A stretch of 64,000 bases of DNA from Rubrivivax gelatinosus. GTDB lineage: Bacteria > Pseudomonadota > Gammaproteobacteria > Burkholderiales > Burkholderiaceae_C. Numbering within the stretch: position 1 is the stretch's first letter; every line of letters starts with the position of its first letter. A program made the translations under genes and the position numbers. Shown here one piece after another: positions 1 to 8,116 of this stretch. The notes under the pieces are model-generated. The model searched no databases. It was not told where the DNA came from and worked only from the letters and a program-made list of their open reading frames with translations. The stretch is from NCBI RefSeq assembly GCF_004340905.1, contig NZ_SLXD01000011.1, forward strand, positions 1-64,000, written 5' to 3'.

Positions 1-129
1 AAGACCATGGGCGTGCTGGCCGTGGCGCTGTGCGCGGTGAACGTCTTCGGCGGCTTCCTGGTGACCCGGCGGATGCTGGAGATGTTCAAGAAGAAAGACC
101 GCAAGCCGGCGGCGGAGGCCAAGAAGTGA
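1..129 (+). CDS. pntAB: NAD(P) transhydrogenase subunit alpha part 2, C-terminal fragment
   Basis: The window opens inside this gene; only the last 42 codons are present. They encode the end of a hydrophobic helix (residues GVLAVALCAVNVFGGFLV) followed by a basic tail rich in Lys. This matches the C-terminus of the small membrane subunit of proton-translocating transhydrogenases that have a split alpha subunit. Its TGA stop overlaps the GTG start of pntB (GTGA), so the two are translationally coupled. The call rests on this neighbour and on the membrane helix. The rest of the gene lies upstream of the window. Confidence 0.8.
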   Translation, partial: KTMGVLAVALCAVNVFGGFLVTRRMLEMFKKKDRKPAAEAKK

Positions 130-1547
130 GCCTGAATCTCGTCACGCTGCTCTACCTCGTCGCGAGCATCTGCTTCATCCAGGCGCTCAAGGGCCTGTCG
201 CACCCGACCACCTCGATCCGCGGCAACCTCTTCGGCATGGTCGGCATGACCATCGCCGTGCTGACCTCCGCGGCGCTGATCGTCAAGCTCGCCGGTTCGC
301 CGCTGGGCATGGGCTGGGTGCTGCTGGGTCTCGTGATCGGCGGTGGCGCCGGCACGCTGATGGCCAAACGCGTCGAGATGACGAAGATGCCCGAGCTGGT
401 GGCCTTCATGCACAGCATGATCGGCCTGGCCGCGGTCTTCATCGCCGTCGCGGTGGTGGCCGAGCCCTGGGCCTTCGGCATCATCAGCCGCGGCGAGCCG
501 ATTCCCGTCGGCAACCGCATCGAGCTCTTCCTGGGCGCGGCCATCGGCGCGATCACCTTCAGCGGCTCGGTCATCGCCTTCGGCAAGCTCAGCGGCAAGT
601 ACAAGTTCCGCCTCTTCCAGGGCGCGCCGGTCACCTTCAGCGGCCAGCACATGCTCAACCTGGTGCTGGGGCTGTCGACGGTCGGCCTGGGCCTGGCCTT
701 CGCGGCCACCGAGAGCTGGCCGGCGTTCTTCGCGATGCTGGCGCTGGCCTTCGTGCTCGGCGTGCTGATCATCATCCCGATCGGCGGCGCCGACATGCCG
801 GTGGTGGTGTCGATGCTCAACAGCTACTCGGGCTGGGCGGCGGCGGGCATCGGCTTCTCGCTGAACAACAGCATGCTGATCATCGCCGGCTCGCTGGTGG
901 GCAGCTCGGGGGCGATCCTCAGCTACATCATGTGCAAGGCGATGAACCGCTCGTTCTTCAACGTCATCCTGGGCGGCTTCGGCGGCGAAGGCACGACGGT
1001 GGCGGCCGGTGGCCAGGCGCAGCGCAGCGTCAAGAGCGGCAGCGCCGACGACGCGGCCTTCATCCTGGGCAACGCCGAGACCGTGATCATCGTCCCGGGC
1101 TACGGCCTGGCGGTGGCGCGCGCGCAGCACGCGGTGAAGGAACTCGCGGCCAAGCTGACGGAGAAGGGCGTGACGGTGAAGTACGCCATCCACCCGGTGG
1201 CCGGGCGCATGCCGGGGCACATGAACGTGCTGCTGGCCGAAGCCGAGGTGCCCTACGACCAGGTCTTCGAGATGGAAGATATCAACGCCGAGTTCGGCCA
1301 GGCCGACGTGGCGATCATCCTGGGCGCCAACGACGTCGTGAACCCGGCCGCGCACGTCAAGGGCAGCGCGATCTACGGCATGCCGATCCTGGAGGCCTAC
1401 AAGGCCAAGACGGTGATCGTGAACAAGCGTTCGATGGCCTCGGGCTACGCCGGCCTGGACAACGAACTCTTCTACATGGACAAGACCATGATGGTCTTCG
1501 GCGACGCCAAGAAGGTCGTCGAGGAGATGGTCAAGGCCGTCGAGTGA
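126..1547 (+). CDS. pntB: NAD(P) transhydrogenase subunit beta
   Basis: Inner-membrane subunit of the proton-pumping transhydrogenase, which uses the proton gradient to transfer hydride from NADH to NADP+. At 473 aa it has the family length. The first ~270 residues are a series of hydrophobic helices beginning with NLVTLLYLVASICFIQALKG. The C-terminal ~180 residues form the soluble NADP(H)-binding domain, with IVPGYGLAVARAQ and later ILGANDVVNPAA and VIVNKRSMASGYAG. The start chosen is a GTG overlapping the pntAB stop. An in-frame upstream extension lies inside pntAB and is not conserved in character. A strong hairpin follows the stop, so this is probably the last gene of the operon. Confidence 0.95.
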   Translation: MSLNLVTLLYLVASICFIQALKGLSHPTTSIRGNLFGMVGMTIAVLTSAALIVKLAGSPLGMGWVLLGLVIGGGAGTLMAKRVEMTKMPELVAFMHSMIGLAAVFIAVAVVAEPWAFGIISRGEPIPVGNRIELFLGAAIGAITFSGSVIAFGKLSGKYKFRLFQGAPVTFSGQHMLNLVLGLSTVGLGLAFAATESWPAFFAMLALAFVLGVLIIIPIGGADMPVVVSMLNSYSGWAAAGIGFSLNNSMLIIAGSLVGSSGAILSYIMCKAMNRSFFNVILGGFGGEGTTVAAGGQAQRSVKSGSADDAAFILGNAETVIIVPGYGLAVARAQHAVKELAAKLTEKGVTVKYAIHPVAGRMPGHMNVLLAEAEVPYDQVFEMEDINAEFGQADVAIILGANDVVNPAAHVKGSAIYGMPILEAYKAKTVIVNKRSMASGYAGLDNELFYMDKTMMVFGDAKKVVEEMVKAVE

Positions 1548-1555
1548 CGGCCGTG

Positions 1556-1584
1556 CACGCCGGCCCCGCCCCGAGGCCGGCGTG
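1556..1584 (+). terminator. Hairpin after pntB, probable terminator
   Basis: Ten-base perfect inverted repeat CACGCCGGCC (1556-1565) and GGCCGGCGTG (1575-1584) with a 9-nt loop, 9 bp after the pntB stop. No T-run follows, so intrinsic termination strength is uncertain. The position suits the end of the pnt operon. Confidence 0.55.
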
Positions 1585-1680
1585 CCCAGCACCCCCGGGG
1601 CAGGCGTGCCTGCTCGGAATCCCGGATAACGCGGACGTAAGGCAGCCGACAGAATCCCGCGTTCCACGGAGAAGAGGTGC

Positions 1681-3348
1681 ATGGAGAAGATCTGGCTGAA
1701 GCAGTACCCGGCGGGCGTGCCCGCCGAAGTGAGCGTCGAGCTGTACCCTTCGCTCGTCGCGTTGCTCGAGGAGAGCTTCGGCAAGTATCGCGAGCTGCCC
1801 GCGTACAAGTTCATGGGTCGCACCGTGAGCTTCCGCGAGGTCGACGAGCTCTCGCGTGCCTTCGCCGCCTACCTGCAGTCGCTGGGGCTGGCGCGCGGTG
1901 ACCGCGTCGCGATCATGATGCCCAACGTGCCGCAGTACCCGGTGGCCGTCGCGGCCATCCTGCGGGCCGGCTACGTCATCGTCAACGTCAACCCGCTGTA
2001 CACGCCGCGCGAACTGGAGCACCAGCTCAAGGACTCCGGCGCCAAGGCGATCGTCATCCTCGAGACCTTCGCGGCCACGCTGCAGAAGGTCTACGACGCG
2101 GTGCCGACGAAGAAGGTGATCGTCGCGGCGATGGGCGACATGCTCGGCCTGATCAAGGGCGCGATCGTCAACCACGTCGTGCGCAAGGTGAAGAAGATGG
2201 TGCCGGCCTGGGACATCCCCGGCGCGGTGCGCTTCCCCGACGCGCTGGCGCGAGGCCGCAACAAGCCGCTGGCGACGGGCAAGATCGGCCCCGACGACAT
2301 CGCCGTGCTGCAGTACACCGGCGGCACCACCGGCGTCAGCAAGGGCGCGATCCTGCTGCATCGCAACCTGGTGGCCAACGTGCTGCAGTCCGAGGCCTGG
2401 TACCAGCCGGCCTTGAAGAAGATCCCGGCCGGCGAGCAGGTCGTCACCGTCTGCGCGCTGCCGCTCTATCACATCTTCGGCTTCACGGCGAACATGATGC
2501 TGTCGATGCGCACCGGCGGCTGCAACATCCTGATCCCCAACGCACGCGACTTCCCGTCGACGCTCAAGGAGCTGTCCAAGCACCGCTTCCACAGCTTCCC
2601 GGCGGTCAACACGCTGTTCAACGCGCTGGCCAACCATCCTGACTTCGGCACCGTCGACTGGAGCCACCTGAAGATCAGCATCGGCGGCGGCATGGCGGTG
2701 CAGCACGCCACCGCCAAGCTCTGGCTGGAGAAGACCGGCTGCCCGATCTGCGAAGGCTACGGCCTGTCGGAGACCAGCCCCTCGGCGACCTGCAACCCGG
2801 TGGACACCGACGCCTACAGCGGCGCCATCGGCCTGCCGCTGCCGTCCACCGACGTCTGCCTGCTCGACGACGACGGCCGCGAGGTGCCGCCCGGCGTCGC
2901 CGGCGAGATCGCGATCAAGGGCCCGCAGGTGATGGCCGGCTACTGGCAGCGCCCCGACGAGACCGCCAAGGTGATGACCGCCGACGGCTTCTTCCGCACC
3001 GGCGACGTCGGCCTGGTCGACGAGCGCGGCTACTTCCGCATCGTCGACCGCAAGAAGGACATGATCCTGGTCTCGGGCTTCAACGTGTACCCGAACGAGG
3101 TCGAGGACGTCATCACGCAGATGCCCGGCGTGCTCGAGTGCGCCGCCGTTGGCGTGCCCGACGCCAAGGCCGGCGAGGCCGTCAAGGTGGTCATCGTCAA
3201 GAAGGACCCGGCGGTCACCGAGGCCGACGTGCGCGCCTACTGCGAGGCCAACCTCACCGGCTACAAGCGGCCGAAGGTGGTCGAGTTCCGCACCGACCTG
3301 CCCAAGACCCCGGTCGGCAAGATCCTGCGGCGCGAACTGCGCGGCTGA
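1681..3348 (+). CDS. fadD: Long-chain fatty acid-CoA ligase
   Basis: Activates fatty acids to acyl-CoA via an acyl-adenylate, feeding beta-oxidation. The 555-aa protein carries the ANL superfamily signatures in order: the phosphate-binding loop YTGGTTGVSKGA at about residues 212-223, GYGLSETSP near 358-366, the hinge motif FRTGDVG near 440, and the C-terminal catalytic lysine in TPVGKILRREL near residue 547. The length and the VILNVNPLYTPRELEHQL-like region resemble proteobacterial FadD rather than short-chain acetyl-CoA synthetases. A purine-rich GGAGAAGAGG lies just before the ATG. It stands alone after the pnt terminator. Substrate chain length cannot be read from sequence. Confidence 0.9.
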   Translation: MEKIWLKQYPAGVPAEVSVELYPSLVALLEESFGKYRELPAYKFMGRTVSFREVDELSRAFAAYLQSLGLARGDRVAIMMPNVPQYPVAVAAILRAGYVIVNVNPLYTPRELEHQLKDSGAKAIVILETFAATLQKVYDAVPTKKVIVAAMGDMLGLIKGAIVNHVVRKVKKMVPAWDIPGAVRFPDALARGRNKPLATGKIGPDDIAVLQYTGGTTGVSKGAILLHRNLVANVLQSEAWYQPALKKIPAGEQVVTVCALPLYHIFGFTANMMLSMRTGGCNILIPNARDFPSTLKELSKHRFHSFPAVNTLFNALANHPDFGTVDWSHLKISIGGGMAVQHATAKLWLEKTGCPICEGYGLSETSPSATCNPVDTDAYSGAIGLPLPSTDVCLLDDDGREVPPGVAGEIAIKGPQVMAGYWQRPDETAKVMTADGFFRTGDVGLVDERGYFRIVDRKKDMILVSGFNVYPNEVEDVITQMPGVLECAAVGVPDAKAGEAVKVVIVKKDPAVTEADVRAYCEANLTGYKRPKVVEFRTDLPKTPVGKILRRELRG

Positions 3349-3378
3349 CGCCATGGGCGCCGACCGCCGGGGCCTCGC

Positions 3379-3867
3379 GTGAGCGTGCGGCTGCAGCGCA
3401 CCGACGCCGGGCGCGAGGCCATCCGCGCCCGCGACGGCCAGCTCTCGCGCGCCGCGCGCAACCTGCTGCTGATCGTCGACCCGTCGCGGCCGGCCGAGCA
3501 GTGGCTGGCTGCGGTTGCCGGCGCCCAGCCGGCGGACCTGGAGCGCCTGATCACGCTCGGCTACGTCGCCGAGAGCAGCCCGCCGCCCCGGCTGGCCGCC
3601 GCGGTCGTGGCGGCCTCGCGGGCGCGTGCCGCGGCGCTGGCCGCGCTGGCCGGCGCCGAGCCGCGTGCGCTGTACGACCTGCTGACCTCCGAGGCCCGCA
3701 CGCGGCTGGGGCTGGTCAAGGGGTACCGCATGGTGCTCGACGTCGAGCGCAGCCAGGGCCTGGACGAGCTGCGCCAGCTCGCGCTGCGTTTCGTCGACGA
3801 ACTCGAGGCCGCCGACGGCGAGGCCGAGGCGCTGGCTTTCTGCCGCCGGCTCGGCGGCACGCCCTGA
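3379..3867 (+). CDS. Hypothetical Ala/Arg-rich protein
   Basis: A 162-aa soluble, Ala/Leu/Arg-rich helical protein with a GTG start. I recognise no catalytic motif, signal peptide or membrane segment. The N-terminal part (VRLQRTDAGREAIRARDGQLS) resembles proteobacterial hypothetical proteins that begin with a winged-helix-like segment, and the C-terminal half is a four-helix-like stretch ending in FCRRLGGTP. It sits 30 bp after fadD and 49 bp before rsmE on the same strand, so it may be co-transcribed. Codon use is like its neighbours, which supports a real gene. Function unknown. Confidence 0.6.
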   Translation: MSVRLQRTDAGREAIRARDGQLSRAARNLLLIVDPSRPAEQWLAAVAGAQPADLERLITLGYVAESSPPPRLAAAVVAASRARAAALAALAGAEPRALYDLLTSEARTRLGLVKGYRMVLDVERSQGLDELRQLALRFVDELEAADGEAEALAFCRRLGGTP

Positions 3868-3916
3868 GCGCCGGGGCGGCGCGCCGGTGGCCGCTTGCGG
3901 CACACTGCGCGCCGCG

Positions 3917-4645
3917 ATGAGCACCCGTCTGTATCTCGAAACTCCCCTGGCCGCCGGCACGACGCTGGCGCTGCCGCCCGGCGCCGCGCGCCACGTCCAG
4001 GTGCGCCGGCTGCAGCCCGGCCACGCGCTGGTCCTGTTCGACGGCGGCGGCGCCGAATGGCCGGCCGAAGTCGTCGTGATGGGGCGCAGCGAGGTCACGG
4101 TGCGGGTCGGCGAGCCGCAGGCCGTCGAACGCGAGCTGCCGTTCGCGGCCACGCTGGCCGTCGGCATGCCGGCCAACGACCGCATGGACGCGCTGGTCGA
4201 GAAGGCGACCGAGCTCGGTGTCGCGGCGATCCAGCCGCTGGTCTGCGAACGTTCGGTGCTGCGCCTGGACGGCGAACGCGCCGAGCGCAAGCAGGCGCAC
4301 TGGCAGGCGGTGGCCGTCGCCGCCTGCGAGCAGTGCGGGCGCACGCGTGTGCCCCGCATCGCGCCGGTGCGGCCGCTGGCGGCCTGGCTGGCGGCGCTGC
4401 CCTCGCAGCCCGACCTCGGCACCCGGCTGCTGCTGAGCCCGCGCCCGGGCGCCCGCCCGCTGGCCGAGCGGCTGCCGGCCGGTGCCGGCTTCTGCACGCT
4501 GAGCGGTCCCGAAGGCGGTTTGTCGCCGGCCGAGGAGGCTGCGGCCGAAGCCGCCGGTTTCGCCGCCGTCGGCCTGGGCCCGCGTGTGCTGCGTGCCGAC
4601 ACCGCGCCGCTGGCGGTGCTGGGCTGGGCCGGGTTGCGGGTCTGA
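3917..4645 (+). CDS. rsmE: 16S rRNA (uracil1498-N3)-methyltransferase
   Basis: SPOUT-family (trefoil knot) enzyme that methylates U1498 of 16S rRNA. At 242 aa it matches RsmE. The N-terminal PUA-like part includes ARHVQVRRLQPGHALVLFDG. The middle has VEKATELGV and the C-terminal SAM-knot motif is LSGPEGGLSPAE followed by LGPRVLRADTAPL. The ATG at 3917 is preferred over an in-frame codon 30 bp upstream because family proteins begin at the short STRLYLE strand. The next gene starts 42 bp downstream. Confidence 0.92.
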   Translation: MSTRLYLETPLAAGTTLALPPGAARHVQVRRLQPGHALVLFDGGGAEWPAEVVVMGRSEVTVRVGEPQAVERELPFAATLAVGMPANDRMDALVEKATELGVAAIQPLVCERSVLRLDGERAERKQAHWQAVAVAACEQCGRTRVPRIAPVRPLAAWLAALPSQPDLGTRLLLSPRPGARPLAERLPAGAGFCTLSGPEGGLSPAEEAAAEAAGFAAVGLGPRVLRADTAPLAVLGWAGLRV

Positions 4646-4687
4646 CCCGCTGCGCGGCGGCCGGTGCCGCCGCGAGAATGGCCGCCG

Positions 4688-6190
4688 ATGCGGCACGACG
4701 AGTACCTGCGCCACGACGCCACCGCGCTTGCGGAACTGGTGCGCCGCGGCGAGGTCGCGGCGCCTGAACTGCTGGAGCTGGCGCGCGCCCAGGCCGAGCG
4801 TGTCCAGCCGCGCCTCAACGCCTTCACGCGCATGCTGCCGGCGCTGGCCGAAGCCCAGCTGGCGCGCGTCCCGGCCGGAGCGCTGGCCGGCGTGCCTTTC
4901 GTCGTCAAGGACAGCGTCGCCGACGTCGCCGGCCAAGCGACGAGCTACGGCAGCCGTGCGGGCGCACGCTTCGTCGCGCCGGTGCACGCCGCCGTGCTGC
5001 GCCGCCTGCTGGACGCCGGCGCCGTGGTCTTCGCCAAGACCAACCTGCCCGAGTTCGGGCTCAAGGGCATCAGTGACTCGCGCCGCTTCGGGCCGGTCTC
5101 CAACCCCTGGGACCCGACCCGCAACGCCGGCGGCTCCAGCGGCGGCTCGGCGGCGGCGGTGGCCGCGGGCGTCGTGGCCATGGCCGGCGGCAACGACGGC
5201 GGCGGCTCGCTGCGCATCCCGGCGGCCTTCTGCGGGCTGTTCGCGCTCAAGCCCTCGCGCGGGCGAATCTCCAACGGCCCCGGGCTGGGCGAGGTCTGGT
5301 TCGGCGCCTGCAGCGAAGGCGTGATCTCGCGCAGCGTGCGCGACAGCGCGCTGGCGCTGGACATCCTCTGCGGCCCCGAGCCCGGTGACCCGTTCAGCGG
5401 CGCGGCGCCGGCCGAGCCCTTCGTCGCCGCGCTGCGCCGGCCGCCGCCGAGGCTGCGCATCGCGTTCTCGACCGCCTCGCCGCTGGGCACCGAGGTTGAC
5501 GCCGAGGCCGTGGCCGCGGTGCAGGCCGCCGCGCGCCGGCTCGCAGCCCTGGGCCACCACGTCGAGCAAGCCGCGCCGCCCATCGACGGCCACGCGGTCG
5601 CGGCGTGTTATCTGAAGCTCTATGCCGCCCAGGTGCCGGCGGTGATGGACCAGGCGCGTTCGCTGGGCGCGCGCGACAGCGAGTTCGAGCCGCTGACGCG
5701 TGTGATGGCGGCCTACGGTCGCCGCCTGGACGCAGCGGCGCTGACCCTCAGCCTGGCGCGCTGGAACGAGTTCGCCCGCACGCTGGGTGCATTCCTGGGC
5801 GCCTGGGACGTCTGGCTGACCCCGACGACGGCGCGCCCGGCGCTGCCCCACGGCCTGCTGGACCCGTCGCCGGCCGAAGCCCGCCTGACCGATGCGCTGC
5901 TGGCCTGCGGCCTGCTCGCGCCGCTGGCGCGCTGGGGCGCGCTCGACACGCGCGTGCAGCGCCTGTTCGTGCAGAACCTGGCGCCCTACCCGTTCACCCA
6001 GCTCGCCAACCTGGCCGGCGTGCCGGCGATGAGCCTGCCGCTGCACTGGACGCCCGAGGGCCTGCCGCTGGGCGTGCAGGCCCTGGGCCGCCAGGGCGAC
6101 GAGGCGACGCTGCTGCAGCTGGCCGCCGAACTCGAGGCCGACACGCCGTGGTTCGACCGGCTGGCGCCGATTGCAGGCGGCGCCGGCTGA
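4688..6190 (+). CDS. Amidase signature family protein
   Basis: A 500-aa member of the amidase signature family, which hydrolyses amides with a Ser-cisSer-Lys triad. The residues are visible: Lys74 in VVKDSV, Ser150 in the GGSSGGSAA block, and Ser174 in GNDGGGSLRIP. The spacing fits the family. No signal peptide is seen, so it is cytoplasmic. Substrate (aliphatic, aryl or indoleacetamide-like) cannot be told. No GatB or GatC gene lies nearby and the C-terminal part differs from GatA, so a role in tRNA-Gln amidation is unlikely. It runs to the convergent dsbA-like gene with no intergenic space. Confidence 0.85.
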   Translation: MRHDEYLRHDATALAELVRRGEVAAPELLELARAQAERVQPRLNAFTRMLPALAEAQLARVPAGALAGVPFVVKDSVADVAGQATSYGSRAGARFVAPVHAAVLRRLLDAGAVVFAKTNLPEFGLKGISDSRRFGPVSNPWDPTRNAGGSSGGSAAAVAAGVVAMAGGNDGGGSLRIPAAFCGLFALKPSRGRISNGPGLGEVWFGACSEGVISRSVRDSALALDILCGPEPGDPFSGAAPAEPFVAALRRPPPRLRIAFSTASPLGTEVDAEAVAAVQAAARRLAALGHHVEQAAPPIDGHAVAACYLKLYAAQVPAVMDQARSLGARDSEFEPLTRVMAAYGRRLDAAALTLSLARWNEFARTLGAFLGAWDVWLTPTTARPALPHGLLDPSPAEARLTDALLACGLLAPLARWGALDTRVQRLFVQNLAPYPFTQLANLAGVPAMSLPLHWTPEGLPLGVQALGRQGDEATLLQLAAELEADTPWFDRLAPIAGGAG

Positions 6191-6829
6191 TCAGCCTTCG
6201 GCGGCGATCTCGCGCAGCGCCTGCTCGAAGACCTCGGGCGGCTGGCCGCCGGAGATCAGGTGGCGCTCGTTGACGACGACACCCGGCACCGAGCGGATGC
6301 CCAGCGCCAGCCAGCGCTGCTCCTCGGCGCGCACCGCGTCGGCGAACTCGCCGCACTCGAGGACCTCGCGGGCGCGGGCCTCGTTCAGCCCGACGCCGGC
6401 CGCGACCTGGGCCAGCAGCTCATGGTCGCTGGGATTGCGGCCCTCGCCGTGGTAGGCGGCGAGCAGCGCACGCTTGAGTTCCAGCGCCCGGCCTTCGAGC
6501 CCGGCCCAGTGCAGCAGCCGGTGGGCGTCGAAGGTGTTCCAGATGCGCGTGCGCTCGCCGAAGCTGAAGCCGACCGCCGCGCCACGCTCGGCCAGCGTGC
6601 GCCGCCCCGCGGCGAACTGCTCGGGCGCGCCGCCGTACTTGCGCTGAAGATGCTCGGCTATCGCCTCGCCTTCGGGCGCCATGTCGGGGTTCAGCTCGAA
6701 GGGGCGGACCTCGATCTCGGCCTCGATCTCGCCGGCCAGGTTCTCCAGCGCCCGCTCCAGCGACGCCAGCCCGACGGCGCACCAGGGGCAGACGACGTCG
6801 CTGACGAAGTCGATGTGCAGGCGCTTCAT
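6191..6829 (-). CDS. DsbA family FrnE-like oxidoreductase
   Basis: A 212-aa cytoplasmic thioredoxin-fold protein of the DsbA/2-hydroxychromene isomerase type. The active site CPWC is at residues 14-17, right after the first beta strand (LHIDFVSDVV), as in FrnE-like proteins. There is no signal peptide. The cis-Pro region lies near VPGVVVNERHLISGGQPPE. Its ATG overlaps the stop of the upstream methyltransferase gene by 4 bp (ATGA), so it is the second gene of a coupled pair. An in-frame upstream start is rejected because it would lie inside that gene. Confidence 0.85.
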   Translation of the reverse strand: MKRLHIDFVSDVVCPWCAVGLASLERALENLAGEIEAEIEVRPFELNPDMAPEGEAIAEHLQRKYGGAPEQFAAGRRTLAERGAAVGFSFGERTRIWNTFDAHRLLHWAGLEGRALELKRALLAAYHGEGRNPSDHELLAQVAAGVGLNEARAREVLECGEFADAVRAEEQRWLALGIRSVPGVVVNERHLISGGQPPEVFEQALREIAAEG

Positions 6830-8061
6830 TCGGCCTCCTTGTTCGAGCCGGCGACCATGTCGAAGCGGAACAGCCGGCATTCGATCGGCCCGTTCCACAT
6901 CGGCACGCGCCGGCTCTCCTTCAGCCGCATCAGCGAGGGCAGCTTCATGTCCGGGCTCAGCACCCAGGCCGTCCAGCCGGCGTAGCGGCGTTTCCAGTGC
7001 CCGGCCAGCGCGCCGAAGAACTCGGCCGACGAGCCGCCGCCGTCGAAACCTTCACGCGCGCCGCCGTGTGCGTCGCCGCGCGCGCTGCCGCTGCCCTTGG
7101 GCGCGATGCGCTCGCCGTACGGCGGGTTGAGCATCAGCGTGCCGCGTTCGGCCGGCGCCGGGCGCTGCAGCGCGTCGGCGGTCTTGAAGGTGATGGCCTG
7201 GCCGACGCCGGCGCTGGCCGCGTTGCGGGCCGCGAAGTCGGTCATGCGGAAACTCACGTCGCCGGCGAAGACCGGCACCGCCGGCGCGTGCACACGCTCG
7301 CGTGCGGCCTGCTGCAGCTCGCGCCAGGCGCCGAGCTGGTCGCGGAAAGGCAGCAGACGCTCGAAGGCGAAGCGGCGCTTGATGCCCGGGGCGATGCCGC
7401 AGGCGATCTGCGCGGCCTCGATGGCGATCGTGCCGGCGCCGCAGCAGGGGTCGAGCAGCGCGCCGTCTTCCTCGCGCCCCTGCCAGCCGGCGGCGGCCAG
7501 CATCGCCGCGGCCAGCGTCTCCTTCAGCGGCGCCTCGCCCTTGACGCCGCCGGCACGTTCGTCGCGCCAGCCGCGTTTGAACAGCGCCTCGCCCGAGGTG
7601 TCGGCGTACAGCGTCGCGTGCTCGGGGCCGACGTAGAGCTGCAGCGACAGGTCGGGATGGCGGGTGTCGACGCTGGGGCGTTCGCCGGTGCTCTCGCGCA
7701 GGCGGTCGCAGACGGCGTCCTTCACGCGCAGCGTGGCGAAGTTCAGGCTCTTCAGCGGCGAACGCTGCGCCGCGACGTCCACGCGCAGCGTCTGGCGCGG
7801 CGTGATCCAGTCGTCCCAGGCCACGCGGCGCGCGAGTTCGTAGAGGTCGTGTTCGTCGCGGTAGGGGCCGTCGGCCAGCGGCCAGAGCACACGCTGGGCG
7901 AGCCGGCTTTCGAGATTCAGCGCCATCGCGGCGGCGGCGTCGCCGTCGACCCAGACGCCGCCGCGCGTGGCCTCGCTCGGGCGGCCGGTGATGCGGGCGG
8001 CTTCGTCCGCGAGCAGGGCCTCGACGCCGCCGGCGCAGGGAAGGAACAACGAGACAGTCAT
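6826..8061 (-). CDS. THUMP domain class I SAM-dependent RNA methyltransferase
   Basis: A 411-aa protein resembling the N-terminal half of RlmL, which makes m2G2445 in 23S rRNA. A THUMP RNA-binding region occupies about residues 45-155. The Rossmann methyltransferase domain has SAM motif I DPCCGAGTIAIEAA and catalytic NPPYGER. It lacks the second (RlmK-like) methyltransferase domain, as is normal for the stand-alone family. The exact target base is inferred from family, not shown. It is co-transcribed with the FrnE-like gene and lies downstream of rpoN, separated by a hairpin. Confidence 0.85.
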   Translation of the reverse strand: MTVSLFLPCAGGVEALLADEAARITGRPSEATRGGVWVDGDAAAAMALNLESRLAQRVLWPLADGPYRDEHDLYELARRVAWDDWITPRQTLRVDVAAQRSPLKSLNFATLRVKDAVCDRLRESTGERPSVDTRHPDLSLQLYVGPEHATLYADTSGEALFKRGWRDERAGGVKGEAPLKETLAAAMLAAAGWQGREEDGALLDPCCGAGTIAIEAAQIACGIAPGIKRRFAFERLLPFRDQLGAWRELQQAARERVHAPAVPVFAGDVSFRMTDFAARNAASAGVGQAITFKTADALQRPAPAERGTLMLNPPYGERIAPKGSGSARGDAHGGAREGFDGGGSSAEFFGALAGHWKRRYAGWTAWVLSPDMKLPSLMRLKESRRVPMWNGPIECRLFRFDMVAGSNKEAE

Positions 8062-8065
8062 GATG

Positions 8066-8093
8066 GTGCGGCGCGGGCGGTGGAACGCCGCAC
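8066..8093 (-). terminator. Hairpin between rpoN and the THUMP methyltransferase gene
   Basis: Eight-base perfect inverted repeat GTGCGGCG / CGCCGCAC with a 12-nt loop in the 55-bp gap. It may end the lptA-lptB-rpoN transcript or sit in the leader of the next gene. No T-run follows. Confidence 0.4.
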
Positions 8094-8116
8094 TGTAGTG
8101 CAGCGTTGCGGTTGGA

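Noticed and set aside
1531..4908. Very long open frame on the minus strand opposite fadD, rsmE and the amidase.
   Set aside because: It is a high-GC shadow: low-complexity Arg/Ala/Gly/His composition, no motif, and the plus-strand genes have clear families.
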